NCBI GenBank assembly: GCA_023436825.1
Contig: JAEZHS010000446.1
Span: 1-19,270, forward strand
Origin: Pseudomonadota bacterium
GTDB lineage: Bacteria > Pseudomonadota > Alphaproteobacteria > Reyranellales > Reyranellaceae
Direction of reading: 5' to 3'
DNA: 19,270 nt
Position 1 is the first letter of the stretch, and the number at the start of each line of letters is the position of its first letter. The notes under the pieces were generated by a model. It was not told where the DNA came from. It made no database searches and worked only from the letters and a program-made list of their open reading frames with translations. This document shows positions 1 to 7,431 of this stretch, piece by piece. The position numbers and the translations under genes are program-made.

Positions 1-154
1 CGCCACCCCGCTGGTACTGGCGCGTCCACTCATACAGTCGATTGCGGTTCACCCCGATCGACCGGGCAACCGTCGAAACCGCTTCCCCGCTGGCCACACG
101 GCCAACCGCTGCCCGTTTCTCCGCCTCAGACAGATAGCGATACTTCTTTGTCAT
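1..154 (-). CDS. IS3-like transposase OrfA, N-terminal part (runs off the left edge)
   Basis: The ATG at 154 on the minus strand opens a frame that stays open for 51 codons to the window edge. It reads MTKKYRYLSEAEKRAAVGRV, then a helix-turn-helix region containing STVARSIGVNRNRLYEWTRQ. This 'sequence-specific resolution into helix, turn GVNRNRLYEW, helix' pattern is what the DNA-binding OrfA of IS3-type elements looks like: it binds the terminal repeats, and OrfAB, made by frameshifting, catalyses transposition. AGAGAGGGA lies just upstream as a possible ribosome binding site. The exact family (IS3 versus another helix-turn-helix transposase) is inferred mainly from the nearby terminal sequence. 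Confidence 0.65.
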   Translation of the reverse strand, partial: MTKKYRYLSEAEKRAAVGRVASGEAVSTVARSIGVNRNRLYEWTRQYQRGG

Positions 155-217
155 GCAGTCCCTCTCTTACGAGAAACTGCCCGCATTTTCCCTGTCTCAC
201 TTTTGGGGCCCGCTACA
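1..217 (-). mobile_element. IS3-like insertion sequence, 5' end only
   Basis: The minus strand from position 217 begins TGTAGCGGGCCCCAAAAGTG, followed by AGACAG. A TG-tipped end with a CCCCAAAAGT-type inner part is characteristic of IS3-family terminal repeats. The orfA-like reading frame starts about 60 nt inside it, the usual layout for that family. Only this end of the element is in the window; the rest lies to the left of position 1. The exact tip (217) is inferred from the TG dinucleotide, and the second end needed to confirm it and the target duplication is not visible. Confidence 0.6.
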
Positions 218-222
218 ACGGG

Positions 223-309
223 CTAGGGTCAAAAACCCAATAAGGCGTGTTCGTCTACTTCTGCTTTCGCGCCGATTCCAGATATTGGTCGCGGGGATCA
301 GTTCGTCCG
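223..309 (+). repeat. Left terminal inverted repeat
   Basis: The outer 12 bases CTAGGGTCAAAA are identical to the right copy; an inner block at 260-309 is 39/50 identical to the reverse complement of 2189-2238. The 25 bases between these blocks are poorly conserved. Weaker similarity continues inward to roughly 345. Confidence 0.7.
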
Positions 310-361
310 AGAAGGGCCGCAAGGAGACGTCAGCCCGTTGTTCTCCTCAACGGTATTGAAC

Positions 362-1030
362 CTAGGGCGCATCCAACATGTAGGCCAATCGGTAAACGCC
401 TGATTCACAGGTTCCTGAGGAAGCCGCGGAAGCAATATCCAAAAGCTGCGGTGTAACGCTTTCAAGCTCGGGAACGCCGATCCCCTCGACAAGCACGACA
501 AAAGAGACGTTATCCGCGATGTTCTCGCGCAGCTTCGCCTCCGCCGTGCCGGATATATCGGATACTACGCACTGGCCGACGTGGACTGCCGTAACTCCGT
601 GCAGCTGCGCGATTGCAGGGGCCGCACTCATTAGTCTTTGCGTCGGTTCAATCTTTTCCTTGATCTCGCCCGATATCCGGATTGCGGCCAACGCACCTCC
701 AATGCCATCGCCTATTGAGATCAATGTCTGGCATGGACTGCGAATGAAGTTCACAAGCCCTGGCTGCACCCGCTTTGACCACTCGGTGGGATTGTTCAGA
801 CTGGCAAGATGAGCGGGTGAGCAAAATGCACCGACGTGCGACGCTTCGTACAAGATAAACATCGCATGACCATCGGCCTTCGTGGTCATGTAGCGACGGC
901 CTCGGAGCCAGCCAGGGACCCCAACTCGTTCTGGCATGTGTTCGATAGTGTGCCAGCGGTCAAGCTCGCGTTCGTAGCCCTTCAATAGGCCCGACCACAT
1001 TGCATTAAAGGCTCGTCCCCGTAGCGGCAT
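362..1030 (-). CDS. Hypothetical protein, EthD-like dimeric alpha/beta-barrel type
   Basis: The product has 222 residues and no assigned function. Residues 26-47 contain WHTIEHMPERVGVPGW followed by LRGRRY. This 'W/H...EHMPER...PG(F/W)LRGRRY' signature is common in small proteins predicted to adopt the dimeric alpha/beta-barrel (EthD/antibiotic-monooxygenase-like) fold. A second beta-rich half (from about residue 118, HGVTAVHVGQC) suggests an internal duplication of the fold. I chose the ATG at 1030 because GAAGGGGG lies 4 nt upstream; an in-frame ATG at 1060 has no ribosome binding site. It lies inside the inverted-repeat-bounded segment, downstream of and co-directional with the methyltransferase gene but 195 nt away. 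Base composition is lower in GC than the chromosomal genes to the right, consistent with acquisition from elsewhere. Confidence 0.7.
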   Translation of the reverse strand: MPLRGRAFNAMWSGLLKGYERELDRWHTIEHMPERVGVPGWLRGRRYMTTKADGHAMFILYEASHVGAFCSPAHLASLNNPTEWSKRVQPGLVNFIRSPCQTLISIGDGIGGALAAIRISGEIKEKIEPTQRLMSAAPAIAQLHGVTAVHVGQCVVSDISGTAEAKLRENIADNVSFVVLVEGIGVPELESVTPQLLDIASAASSGTCESGVYRLAYMLDAP

Positions 1031-1081
1031 GATTCCCCCTTCGTGCGTCAGCACAACCATAGCATGCTGCTTGAGCTGCTA

Positions 1082-1111
1082 GATGTCCGTTTAGGGCCAT
1101 AAGCCGACATC
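1082..1111. repeat. Imperfect hairpin between the two genes of the bounded segment
   Basis: GATGTC (1082-1087) pairs with GACATC (1106-1111). After one C/C mismatch GTTT (1089-1092) pairs with AAGC (1101-1104, with one G-T pair), leaving an 8-nt loop. The right arm, AGCCGACATCGG, resembles AGCCGACATTGG just inside the right inverted repeat (minus strand near 2165-2180). It may be a terminator remnant or another copy of the same intergenic repeat family. The surrounding 1031-1225 contains no gene. Confidence 0.45.
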
Positions 1112-1225
1112 GGGCGCAGCACGGACGATACGAGGTCTTATTCGATCATCGTCTGATCAGGGACCTATCCCCGGCGCTGCGCGGCACAGCTGCACTTCGC
1201 TACTGCTGCGCGCCGTTTCTTCTTT

Positions 1226-2077
1226 TCAGGTGAGCGCCGACACGAGCCACAGACCCGCGCGGAGCCCCCGTCCATCAGCTCCGATGTTTGCAACCAGCGC
1301 CTCGCGCACGGCCTCGGTGGCGCGTGTGCGTTGCTCTTCCGAGCCGTTCTCGAGAATTGCCGGTAGAGGACCTGCTTGTGTGATGAACGCCATGCTTTGC
1401 GCGATGTCCTTGCCGTGCATCGGAACGTCGATAGCCTTGAGGGCGATCTCGCGAAATCCAGCGTCACTCAGAATTCCGCGGACGCGCTCCTCGCGGGCAA
1501 ACGAAAACATTCCCGGTGCCAGCGGATCCGCTGGCGGTTGAGCTGGCAAATGCGGCCGCGCGGCCTCGATCGGCACACGAAACCACGGGCTCTCCGGCAT
1601 GGTGCGGAAACAGACGAACACCAGCCGGCCGCCCGGCTTCATGCCGCTGCGGATGTTGGTGAAGGCCTTCACCGGGTCATCGAAAAACATCACGCCAAAA
1701 CGCGAATACACCAGATCCGCCCAGCGCGGCTCGAACGCGTAGGTCGATGCATCAGCCAAGGCGCAGGACACGTTACTGTATCCCGCCTCGGCAGCGCGAT
1801 GCCTGGCGAAGCCCAACATCGGGACCGAGACATCGACACCCAACGCTGCGCCCGACGGCCCGACAACCTTTGCGAAGTCCAACAGCGTGTCACCGGTGCC
1901 GCAGCCGATATCGACCACATGTTCACCCGGCTTTGCCGCGGCGGCTTTGAAGCTGACGCTCGTGACGGAAGTGAAGACATCGCTGATCACGGCTTGCTGC
2001 GAAACCCATGCGTGTCCCATGGTGCTGCTCCAAAAGGCGGCTCCACGGGAATTTGGCGTTGGCGCTGACGTTGACAT
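1226..2077 (-). CDS. SAM-dependent class I methyltransferase
   Basis: The 283-residue protein has a Rossmann-type S-adenosylmethionine-binding domain. Motif I is HVVDIGCGTGDTLLDF (residues 53-68), followed by the acidic strand LGVDVS and a post-motif region ADLVYSRFGVMFFDDP of the kind seen in UbiE/COQ5-like and 'methyltransf_25/11' enzymes. The methyl acceptor cannot be read from the sequence. The C-terminal third (PMHGKDIAQSMAFITQAGPL) matches the general arrangement of small-molecule methyltransferases. I chose the ATG at 2077, preceded by GAGG 11 nt upstream; a TTG at 2113 would add 12 residues. The spacer to the downstream gene is long and holds a hairpin. It sits in the same inverted-repeat-bounded segment as the alpha/beta-barrel protein, so the two may travel together. 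Confidence 0.85.
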   Translation of the reverse strand: MSTSAPTPNSRGAAFWSSTMGHAWVSQQAVISDVFTSVTSVSFKAAAAKPGEHVVDIGCGTGDTLLDFAKVVGPSGAALGVDVSVPMLGFARHRAAEAGYSNVSCALADASTYAFEPRWADLVYSRFGVMFFDDPVKAFTNIRSGMKPGGRLVFVCFRTMPESPWFRVPIEAARPHLPAQPPADPLAPGMFSFAREERVRGILSDAGFREIALKAIDVPMHGKDIAQSMAFITQAGPLPAILENGSEEQRTRATEAVREALVANIGADGRGLRAGLWLVSALT

Positions 2078-2188
2078 TAGGTTGATGTCCTCAGTGATGC
2101 AGACGGCGAGCAAGCAGCCGCTACAGTAATCAGAGCATGCGCAAATGGCGTTGCCTAGCCTGGGGCCAATGTCGGCTTTGGGTCAAAC

Positions 2189-2273
2189 CTGACGAAATGT
2201 TCCGCGTGACAAATGTCTGGAATCCGCCCGGAAGCAGACTTGGCGTCGCAGACTTTATGAGTTTTGACCCTAG
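2189..2273 (-). repeat. Right terminal inverted repeat
   Basis: This is the partner of 223-309 in opposite orientation. It ends one base before the reverse-complemented stop codon of paaK (2275-2277). Just inside it, the minus strand reads AAAGCCGACATTGGCC, a motif that recurs near 1100-1115. Confidence 0.7.
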
Positions 2274-2274
2274 T

Positions 2275-3543
2275 CTAACGCCGGTCGATCACCCGCCGCG
2301 CCTTGCCCGTCGAGCGCTCGACCGCGCCGGGCGCGGCCACTTCCACTGTGGCGCTGAGACCGCACATCCCCTTCAGCCGCTGCATGAGCTCCGCCTGCGA
2401 CCGCGTGGCCGCCTCGCCGTCGAGCACGGTCCGCGCCTCGACCCGAACCACTAGATCGTCCAGCGCGCCAGCGCGCGTCAGCTCGATGACGTAGTGGCCG
2501 GTGAGCGCCGGGTCGCGCAGGATCTGCTCCTCGACCTGGCTCGGGAACAGGTTCACGCCGCGCACGATCAGCATGTCGTCGCTGCGGCCGGTGATCTTGG
2601 CCATGCGCCGCATGGCCGTGACCGAACCCGGCAGCAGGCGCGTGAGATCGCGGGTGCGATAGCGAATGACCGGCATCGCCTCCTTGGTGAGCGAGGTGAA
2701 GACCAGCTCGCCCGGTTCGCCGTCGGGCACCGGCTCACCCGTCTCCGGATCGACGATCTCGGGGTAGAAGTGATCCTCCCAGATGGTCGGCCCGTCCTTG
2801 CTCTCGACGAACTCGCAGGCGACGCCCGGCCCCATCACCTCGCTCAGGCCATAGATGTCGACGGCGTCGATGCCCAACCGGCGCTCGATCTCGGCCCGCA
2901 TGCCCTCGGTCCACGGCTCGGCGCCGAAAATGCCGACACGCATGGCGGTTGCGCGCGGATCGACGCCCTGGCGCTCGAACTCGTCGGCGATCGCCAGCAT
3001 GTAGCTGGGCGTCATCAGCACCGCGCGCGCGCCGAACTCGCGGATGAGCTGGACCTGCCGCTCGCCGAAGCCGCCCGACATCGGCACCACGGTGCAGCCC
3101 AGGCGCTCGGCGCCGTAGTGAGCGCCCAGCCCGCCGGTGAACAGGCCGTAACCGTAGGCGTTGTGGATGATGTCGCCCGGCCGCGCCCCGCCGGCGTGGA
3201 GCGAGCGCGCCATCAGGTCGGCCCACAGATCGATGTCGCGCGCCGAATAGCCGACCACGGTCGGCCGTCCCGTCGTGCCGCTCGAGGCATGGATGCGCAC
3301 GCACTTCTCCCGCGGGATGGCGAACATGCCGTAGGGATAGGCATCGCGCAGGTCCGCCTTCGAGGTGAAAGGAAAGCGCCGCAGGTCGTCGAGCCGCCGC
3401 AGATCGTCGGGATGCACGCCCGCGCTCGCGCACTTGGCGCGGTACGGCGCCTGGTTGTCGTAGGCATGGCGGACCGCGGTGCGAAGGCGTTCAAGCTGCA
3501 GCGCACGCAGGGCATCGAGCGAGACGGCGGTTTCGGGGAACAT
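2275..3543 (-). CDS. paaK: Phenylacetate-CoA ligase
   Basis: A 422-residue member of the ANL (AMP-forming ligase) superfamily, close to the usual 430-440 residues of PaaK. It activates phenylacetate (or a related aromatic acid) with ATP and CoA, through an acyl-adenylate, in the cytoplasm. The phosphate-binding loop ASSGTTGRPTVVG is at residues 86-98. The adenylate-binding motif DIYGLSEVMGPGVACE follows mid-protein, and RYRTRDLTRLLPG and KITGRSDDMLIVRG mark the hinge before the C-terminal domain, which ends with STGKARRVIDRR. The start is 3 nt after the stop of the DUF2339 gene, so the two are co-transcribed. No other paa genes are in view, so it may serve auxiliary aromatic-acid activation rather than the full phenylacetate pathway. 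Its stop codon lies one base from the inverted-repeat segment, yet the protein appears complete. Confidence 0.93.
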   Translation of the reverse strand: MFPETAVSLDALRALQLERLRTAVRHAYDNQAPYRAKCASAGVHPDDLRRLDDLRRFPFTSKADLRDAYPYGMFAIPREKCVRIHASSGTTGRPTVVGYSARDIDLWADLMARSLHAGGARPGDIIHNAYGYGLFTGGLGAHYGAERLGCTVVPMSGGFGERQVQLIREFGARAVLMTPSYMLAIADEFERQGVDPRATAMRVGIFGAEPWTEGMRAEIERRLGIDAVDIYGLSEVMGPGVACEFVESKDGPTIWEDHFYPEIVDPETGEPVPDGEPGELVFTSLTKEAMPVIRYRTRDLTRLLPGSVTAMRRMAKITGRSDDMLIVRGVNLFPSQVEEQILRDPALTGHYVIELTRAGALDDLVVRVEARTVLDGEAATRSQAELMQRLKGMCGLSATVEVAAPGAVERSTGKARRVIDRR

Positions 3544-3546
3544 GCT

Positions 3547-6105
3547 CTACCTGAATCCAAAGCGACGATAGGCGTAGCCCAGCCCGACCAGCGCGGCGCC
3601 GAGGCCGAGGAACGAAAAGACGCGCAGGAGGCCCTGCAGGCCCGCCATGTCGATCAAAAAGACCTTGGCGACCACGACGCAGACCAGCGCCATGCCGGCG
3701 TGCCGCAGCGTCGCGGTGTTGCGCAGGAAGCCGAGCGCCAGCAGAGCCACGCCGAACAGCAGCCAGACCGCCGAGTAGACGTAGAGTTCCAGGCCGGACG
3801 CCCCGAAGCCGCGGCGGACAAAGCCCGGATCGAACAGGTGGCGGACCTCGAACGACACGTAGGCGAAGGCCAGGATCGAGGCGGCCGCTTCGGCGAGCAG
3901 CGCCACGTTGCGGTTCGGCTCGACATCGTCGATCCATTGTCGTGCCAGCGCCGCCATCACGGCGGGCAACGCGTAGGCCAGGAACAGGCCGTTGGCGATC
4001 GGCAGGCGGCCGACATCGGCGTGGTCGAAGATCGGGTTGGCGAGCAGGACCTGCACGACCAGCGCCAGCGCCACGGCCAGCCCGCCGCTCACGCGCCAGG
4101 CCCACAAGGCCACGACATCCCGGCGCGTGCGCGCCAGCCAGAGTGCTGCGAGCGCGAAGGCGCCCCAGACAAGTACGTAGAACGAGCGCTCCATGAACTT
4201 CGCGTCGGGCGCCGTCATGGCGTCGTGACGGAAGACGCTGCGCACCTGCAGCGTGAGCAGCACGAAGACCAGCAGGGCGATTGCCGCTTCGGTCGCGCGC
4301 ACCAGCTGCTCGTCGCCGGTCGGCCGCAGGAAGCGCAGGCCGGCGACGAGAGCCGCGATCGCAAGGCCATAGCCCCACAGGATCCAGTTGAAGACCGGCA
4401 TGACGCCGAGCGGGTATTTCAGCACCTCGGGATTCAGCACGAAACGCACGACCACGGCCGCGAGCAGCAGCCAGCACAGGCGGCGCATGGCATGCTGGCC
4501 GAGATGGGCGGCAATGCCCGCGACGGCGGCGAATTCGACGGCATAGGCGACCGTGATCCATTCGCGGCGCAGTTCCAGGGCGATCGCGATGGCGATGAAG
4601 AAGGCGACGCCGGCCGCGCAGTAGCCCAGGGCCTCGGTGGCGCCCGGCATGGTGCTTCGCCAGCGCGCCAGCCGCTCGGCGGCCACCAGGAACGGCAGCG
4701 CGAGCGCGATGCTCAAAAGGCCCCACGGCGTGCCCTCGGCGGCGCCGCGCAGCACGTACCAAGCGAGCAGGAAGTGCGCGAGCGCGGCGCCGACGGCCAA
4801 TGCGGCCCAGAAGCCCGGCCGCGCGGCGTTCCACAGCAGGGCGAAGGCCGCCGCGGCATAGAGGCCGCCGAACGCGGCGGCCATGCCGCCGAACTCGCTG
4901 GTGTCCCACCATAAGGCAAGTGCTGCGATCGACAGGATCGGCGCGCCGGCCGCGACGTACTGGAAGCGCGGCGTCCAGCGCGCCAGCGCGAAGAGGCCGA
5001 TGCCGTGCGCAGCGAGCGCGAGCCAGCCCACGGTCTGCTTACCGTCGTCCTGCACGATCAGCGCCACGATCAGCGCGCCCGTCACGCCGAGCGCGGCCCA
5101 GACCAGGGCGGCGACGTCGATCGCTTGGTCGCCCTCGCCGAGCCGGCGCCAGGTCGCCCAGGCGAACAGCCCGGCGACGGCGACCAGGAACAGTCCGACC
5201 CAATGCAGGCCGCCCGCCAGCGACAGCATCCAGAGCACGGTCCAGATCGCCGAGCCTGCCAGCACGCCCCAGCCGAGCGGCCACCAGCCGCGGAGCCGGA
5301 TGACCCAGAGCGTGCCCGCTGCGATCGCCAGCAGGTAGCCGAACAGGACGGGCGTGTTGGGCGTCTCGCTGCCGATGATGGCGGGGCTCACGAAGCCGCC
5401 GACGAAGGCGAGGCCGGCCACGAAGATGCCGTGGCGCAGCGAAACGCCGATGGCGAAGGCCGTCAGCGCCACGGCTCCGCCGCCGGCTGCGGCCTTGGAG
5501 ATCATGTCGTAGAGCGCCACGGCGGAGAACAACGCGCCGTACAGCGAGGCGACTCCGGCCGCCGCCAGCGCCTGGGCGACGCGCTCGTCGCGATTGCGGA
5601 CGCGCTCGGCGACGCCGATCAAGGCAAAGCCGAACAGCGCCGCCAGGATGACGCGCACCTCGGGCGACAGATAGCCTTCCTCGATCGAGTAGCGCACGAG
5701 GAACACCGCTGCGAGCGCCAAGGTGACCGCACCGACCCAGACGAAGGCGCGCGCGCCGAGACGCTGTTCCCAGCCGACCTTCTCCGGCTCCGCCGCAGGC
5801 ATCGGCGGAGGCAAGGGCACCGGCTCGGGCTCGAATGGCGGCGCCGGTGGTGGTTCGGACACCGGCTCGGGCCGCGAGTCTGGCAGCGGCTCGGACGGCG
5901 GTACGGCAGCTTCGGCTGCCGGCTGCTCGACGAACGGCGGCGGCAGAGACGCCTCCGCTAGCTGCCGCTTCAGCCGTGCAAGGTCCGCGGTCAGGCGCTC
6001 ATTCTGGTCGCGCAGCCGCCCCGTGCGCACCAGCGCCACGATGGCGATGATCGGCGTGCCGACGGCCCAGGCGATCCCCACCAGGATCAGGAAGATATCT
6101 TCCAC
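3547..6105 (-). CDS. DUF2339 family multi-pass membrane protein
   Basis: The 852-residue protein starts with a membrane segment (DIFLILVGIAWAVGTPIIAI), then a short coiled coil (RLRDQNERLTADLARLKRQL). A proline/glutamate-rich linker of about 60 residues follows. The rest is a very hydrophobic domain of many membrane helices, opening with WEQRLGARAFVWVGAVTLAL and LSPEVRVILAALFG, typical of DUF2339. The role of the family is unknown; it is an inner-membrane protein. The frame stays open 93 codons further upstream, but that part overlaps the amidohydrolase gene and is arginine-rich shadow sequence. The GTG at 6105, directly before the membrane segment, is the sensible start, although no strong ribosome binding site precedes it. 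The gap to the upstream amidohydrolase stop is 20 nt, and to paaK downstream 3 nt, indicating an operon. Confidence 0.88.
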   Translation of the reverse strand: MEDIFLILVGIAWAVGTPIIAIVALVRTGRLRDQNERLTADLARLKRQLAEASLPPPFVEQPAAEAAVPPSEPLPDSRPEPVSEPPPAPPFEPEPVPLPPPMPAAEPEKVGWEQRLGARAFVWVGAVTLALAAVFLVRYSIEEGYLSPEVRVILAALFGFALIGVAERVRNRDERVAQALAAAGVASLYGALFSAVALYDMISKAAAGGGAVALTAFAIGVSLRHGIFVAGLAFVGGFVSPAIIGSETPNTPVLFGYLLAIAAGTLWVIRLRGWWPLGWGVLAGSAIWTVLWMLSLAGGLHWVGLFLVAVAGLFAWATWRRLGEGDQAIDVAALVWAALGVTGALIVALIVQDDGKQTVGWLALAAHGIGLFALARWTPRFQYVAAGAPILSIAALALWWDTSEFGGMAAAFGGLYAAAAFALLWNAARPGFWAALAVGAALAHFLLAWYVLRGAAEGTPWGLLSIALALPFLVAAERLARWRSTMPGATEALGYCAAGVAFFIAIAIALELRREWITVAYAVEFAAVAGIAAHLGQHAMRRLCWLLLAAVVVRFVLNPEVLKYPLGVMPVFNWILWGYGLAIAALVAGLRFLRPTGDEQLVRATEAAIALLVFVLLTLQVRSVFRHDAMTAPDAKFMERSFYVLVWGAFALAALWLARTRRDVVALWAWRVSGGLAVALALVVQVLLANPIFDHADVGRLPIANGLFLAYALPAVMAALARQWIDDVEPNRNVALLAEAAASILAFAYVSFEVRHLFDPGFVRRGFGASGLELYVYSAVWLLFGVALLALGFLRNTATLRHAGMALVCVVVAKVFLIDMAGLQGLLRVFSFLGLGAALVGLGYAYRRFGFR

Positions 6106-6125
6106 GGGCCGTCGGCGTCTGTGGG

Positions 6126-7361
6126 TTACTCGGCGGCGACCCGGGCGGCCTGGCGGACGAAGGCGGCACGGTTGTCGCGAGCGACGATGCCGCGCTTCAC
6201 CACCATGCGGTGGTTCTCCTTGCGCGCAGCGCGCTTGATGTCGGCCAGGACATCGCCGTCGCACAGCACGAAGTCGGCGCTGTTGCCCTCCTTGATGCGG
6301 CCCTGGTCGGCCAGCCGCATCAGGTCGGCCGCGCTCGCCGTCGAGAAGAACAGCGAATCGCGGGTCGAGATGCCGATCTCGCACATGTATTCGAGCTCGC
6401 GCGCGTTCTCGCCGTGGCGGTTGTGCGGCGTGCCGGCGTCGGTGCCCATGGCGATGCGGCCGCCCGCCTTGTAGTACATCTTGATCGAGGCGATGTGGCG
6501 GTCGAACACGCGGCGCGCCTTTTCGATCACGTAATCGGGGATCGAGCGGTCGCCGTCATCGTAGCCCTTCAGGATGTTCTTCACCGCAGCCAGCGTCGGC
6601 ACCAGCCACACGCCGCGCTCCTTCATCTCGGTGATGCACTCCTCGGTCATGAAGATGCCGTGCTCGATCGAATCGATGCCGCCGCGCACGGCGTTCAGGA
6701 TGCCGAGCGCGCCCTGGGCATGGCTGGCGCAGCATTTGTGGAAGCGATGCGCCTCGCTGATGCCGGCCTTCATCTCCTCGGCCGAGTAGTGCGCGTCCTC
6801 GGGGTTCACGCCGGGGGTCATCACGCCGCCGGTCGCCATGATCTTGATCAGGTCGGAGCCGGCATGGACCTGCTCGCGCACCGCCTTCACCACCTCGTCG
6901 AGGCCGTCGGCGACGCGGCCGGTGCGGTTGCCGTGACCGCCGGTCATGCAGATCATGCGGCCGGCGCAGCGCATGGTCGGTCCGAGGAAGCGACCGCTGT
7001 TGTAGGCGTCGCGGATGGCGAACTCGATGTAGTCCTTGCCGCCGCAGTCGCGCACGGCGGTGATGCCGCCCTCCAACGTGTTGCGCATCAGCTCCATGCC
7101 GCGCACCGCGATCTGCGCGGCGGTCATGCGATCCTGCACCGCGCCCGGGTTGCCCTCGGCGCCGCTCAGCGAATGGACATGGCAGTCGATGATGCCGGGG
7201 ATCAGCGTGCCGCCCGCGGTGTCGACCTTGTCGCCGGAGAAGCCCGTGAACTCGGCCGCAGGCGCGACGCGCTTGACCTTGCCGTCCTCCTCCAGCACCG
7301 CCTGCCCGTCCAGAACCTTCTCGCCATCGAATACGCGACCGCCGACATACAACGTGGCCAT
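6126..7361 (-). CDS. Metal-dependent amidohydrolase (imidazolonepropionase/prolidase-like subgroup)
   Basis: A 411-residue cytoplasmic amidohydrolase-superfamily enzyme that should hydrolyse an amide or cyclic amide bond using a binuclear metal site. Visible ligands are: HxH at H61/H63 (IDCHVHSL), the likely carboxylated lysine K173 (DLIKIMATGGV), H214 (CASHAQG), H234 (DSIEHG), and D308 (IAMGTDAGTPHNRHG). The N-terminal beta-sandwich and the C-terminal GNSADFVLCDGDVL strand match the family layout. This set fits the imidazolonepropionase-like/Xaa-Pro dipeptidase-like subgroup; the substrate cannot be deduced. The start ATG is preceded by AAGGATGG. It lies 70 nt after the TPR gene, with a 7-bp GC hairpin between, and 20 nt before the DUF2339 gene. 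There are no histidine-utilisation genes nearby, so a role in histidine breakdown is unsupported. Confidence 0.9.
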   Translation of the reverse strand: MATLYVGGRVFDGEKVLDGQAVLEEDGKVKRVAPAAEFTGFSGDKVDTAGGTLIPGIIDCHVHSLSGAEGNPGAVQDRMTAAQIAVRGMELMRNTLEGGITAVRDCGGKDYIEFAIRDAYNSGRFLGPTMRCAGRMICMTGGHGNRTGRVADGLDEVVKAVREQVHAGSDLIKIMATGGVMTPGVNPEDAHYSAEEMKAGISEAHRFHKCCASHAQGALGILNAVRGGIDSIEHGIFMTEECITEMKERGVWLVPTLAAVKNILKGYDDGDRSIPDYVIEKARRVFDRHIASIKMYYKAGGRIAMGTDAGTPHNRHGENARELEYMCEIGISTRDSLFFSTASAADLMRLADQGRIKEGNSADFVLCDGDVLADIKRAARKENHRMVVKRGIVARDNRAAFVRQAARVAAE

Positions 7362-7400
7362 TGACCCATCCTTGAGGTTGTAAATTGGCGGCGAGTCTGC

Positions 7401-7419
7401 CCGCGCGCTCGCCGCGCGG
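7401..7419 (-). other. Intercistronic GC hairpin
   Basis: CCGCGCG (7401-7407) and CGCGCGG (7413-7419) form a perfect 7-bp stem with a 5-nt loop between the TPR gene and the amidohydrolase gene. No T-run follows on the minus strand, so an intrinsic terminator is unlikely. It could stabilise the upstream glc message or mark a processing point. Confidence 0.35.
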
Positions 7420-7431
7420 CAAGTGCACCCG

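Larger units (their letters stand above)
223..2273. mobile_element. Candidate two-gene element bounded by long inverted repeats
   Basis: Both ends carry CTAGGGTCAAAA reading inward (223-234 on plus, 2273-2262 on minus). Further in, the 50 bases at 260-309 match the reverse complement of 2189-2238 at 39 positions, with only a 2-nt difference in spacing to the tips. Between the repeats are two minus-strand genes and no transposase or recombinase. The first gene is visibly less GC-rich than the chromosome to the right. CTAG at both tips could be a 4-bp palindromic target duplication. Whether this is one mobile unit or two independent copies of an intergenic repeat in opposite orientation cannot be decided from one sequence. 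Confidence 0.5.

Noticed and set aside
2494..4914. A very long open frame on the plus strand (806 codons)
   Set aside because: It is antisense to paaK and the DUF2339 gene, rich in H/R/D/Q/A as expected from the complement of a GC3-biased gene, and has no domain.
6106..6384. N-terminal extension of 93 residues on the DUF2339 protein
   Set aside because: It overlaps the 3' end of the amidohydrolase gene and is arginine/glycine-rich out-of-frame sequence; the membrane segment begins right after the GTG at 6105.
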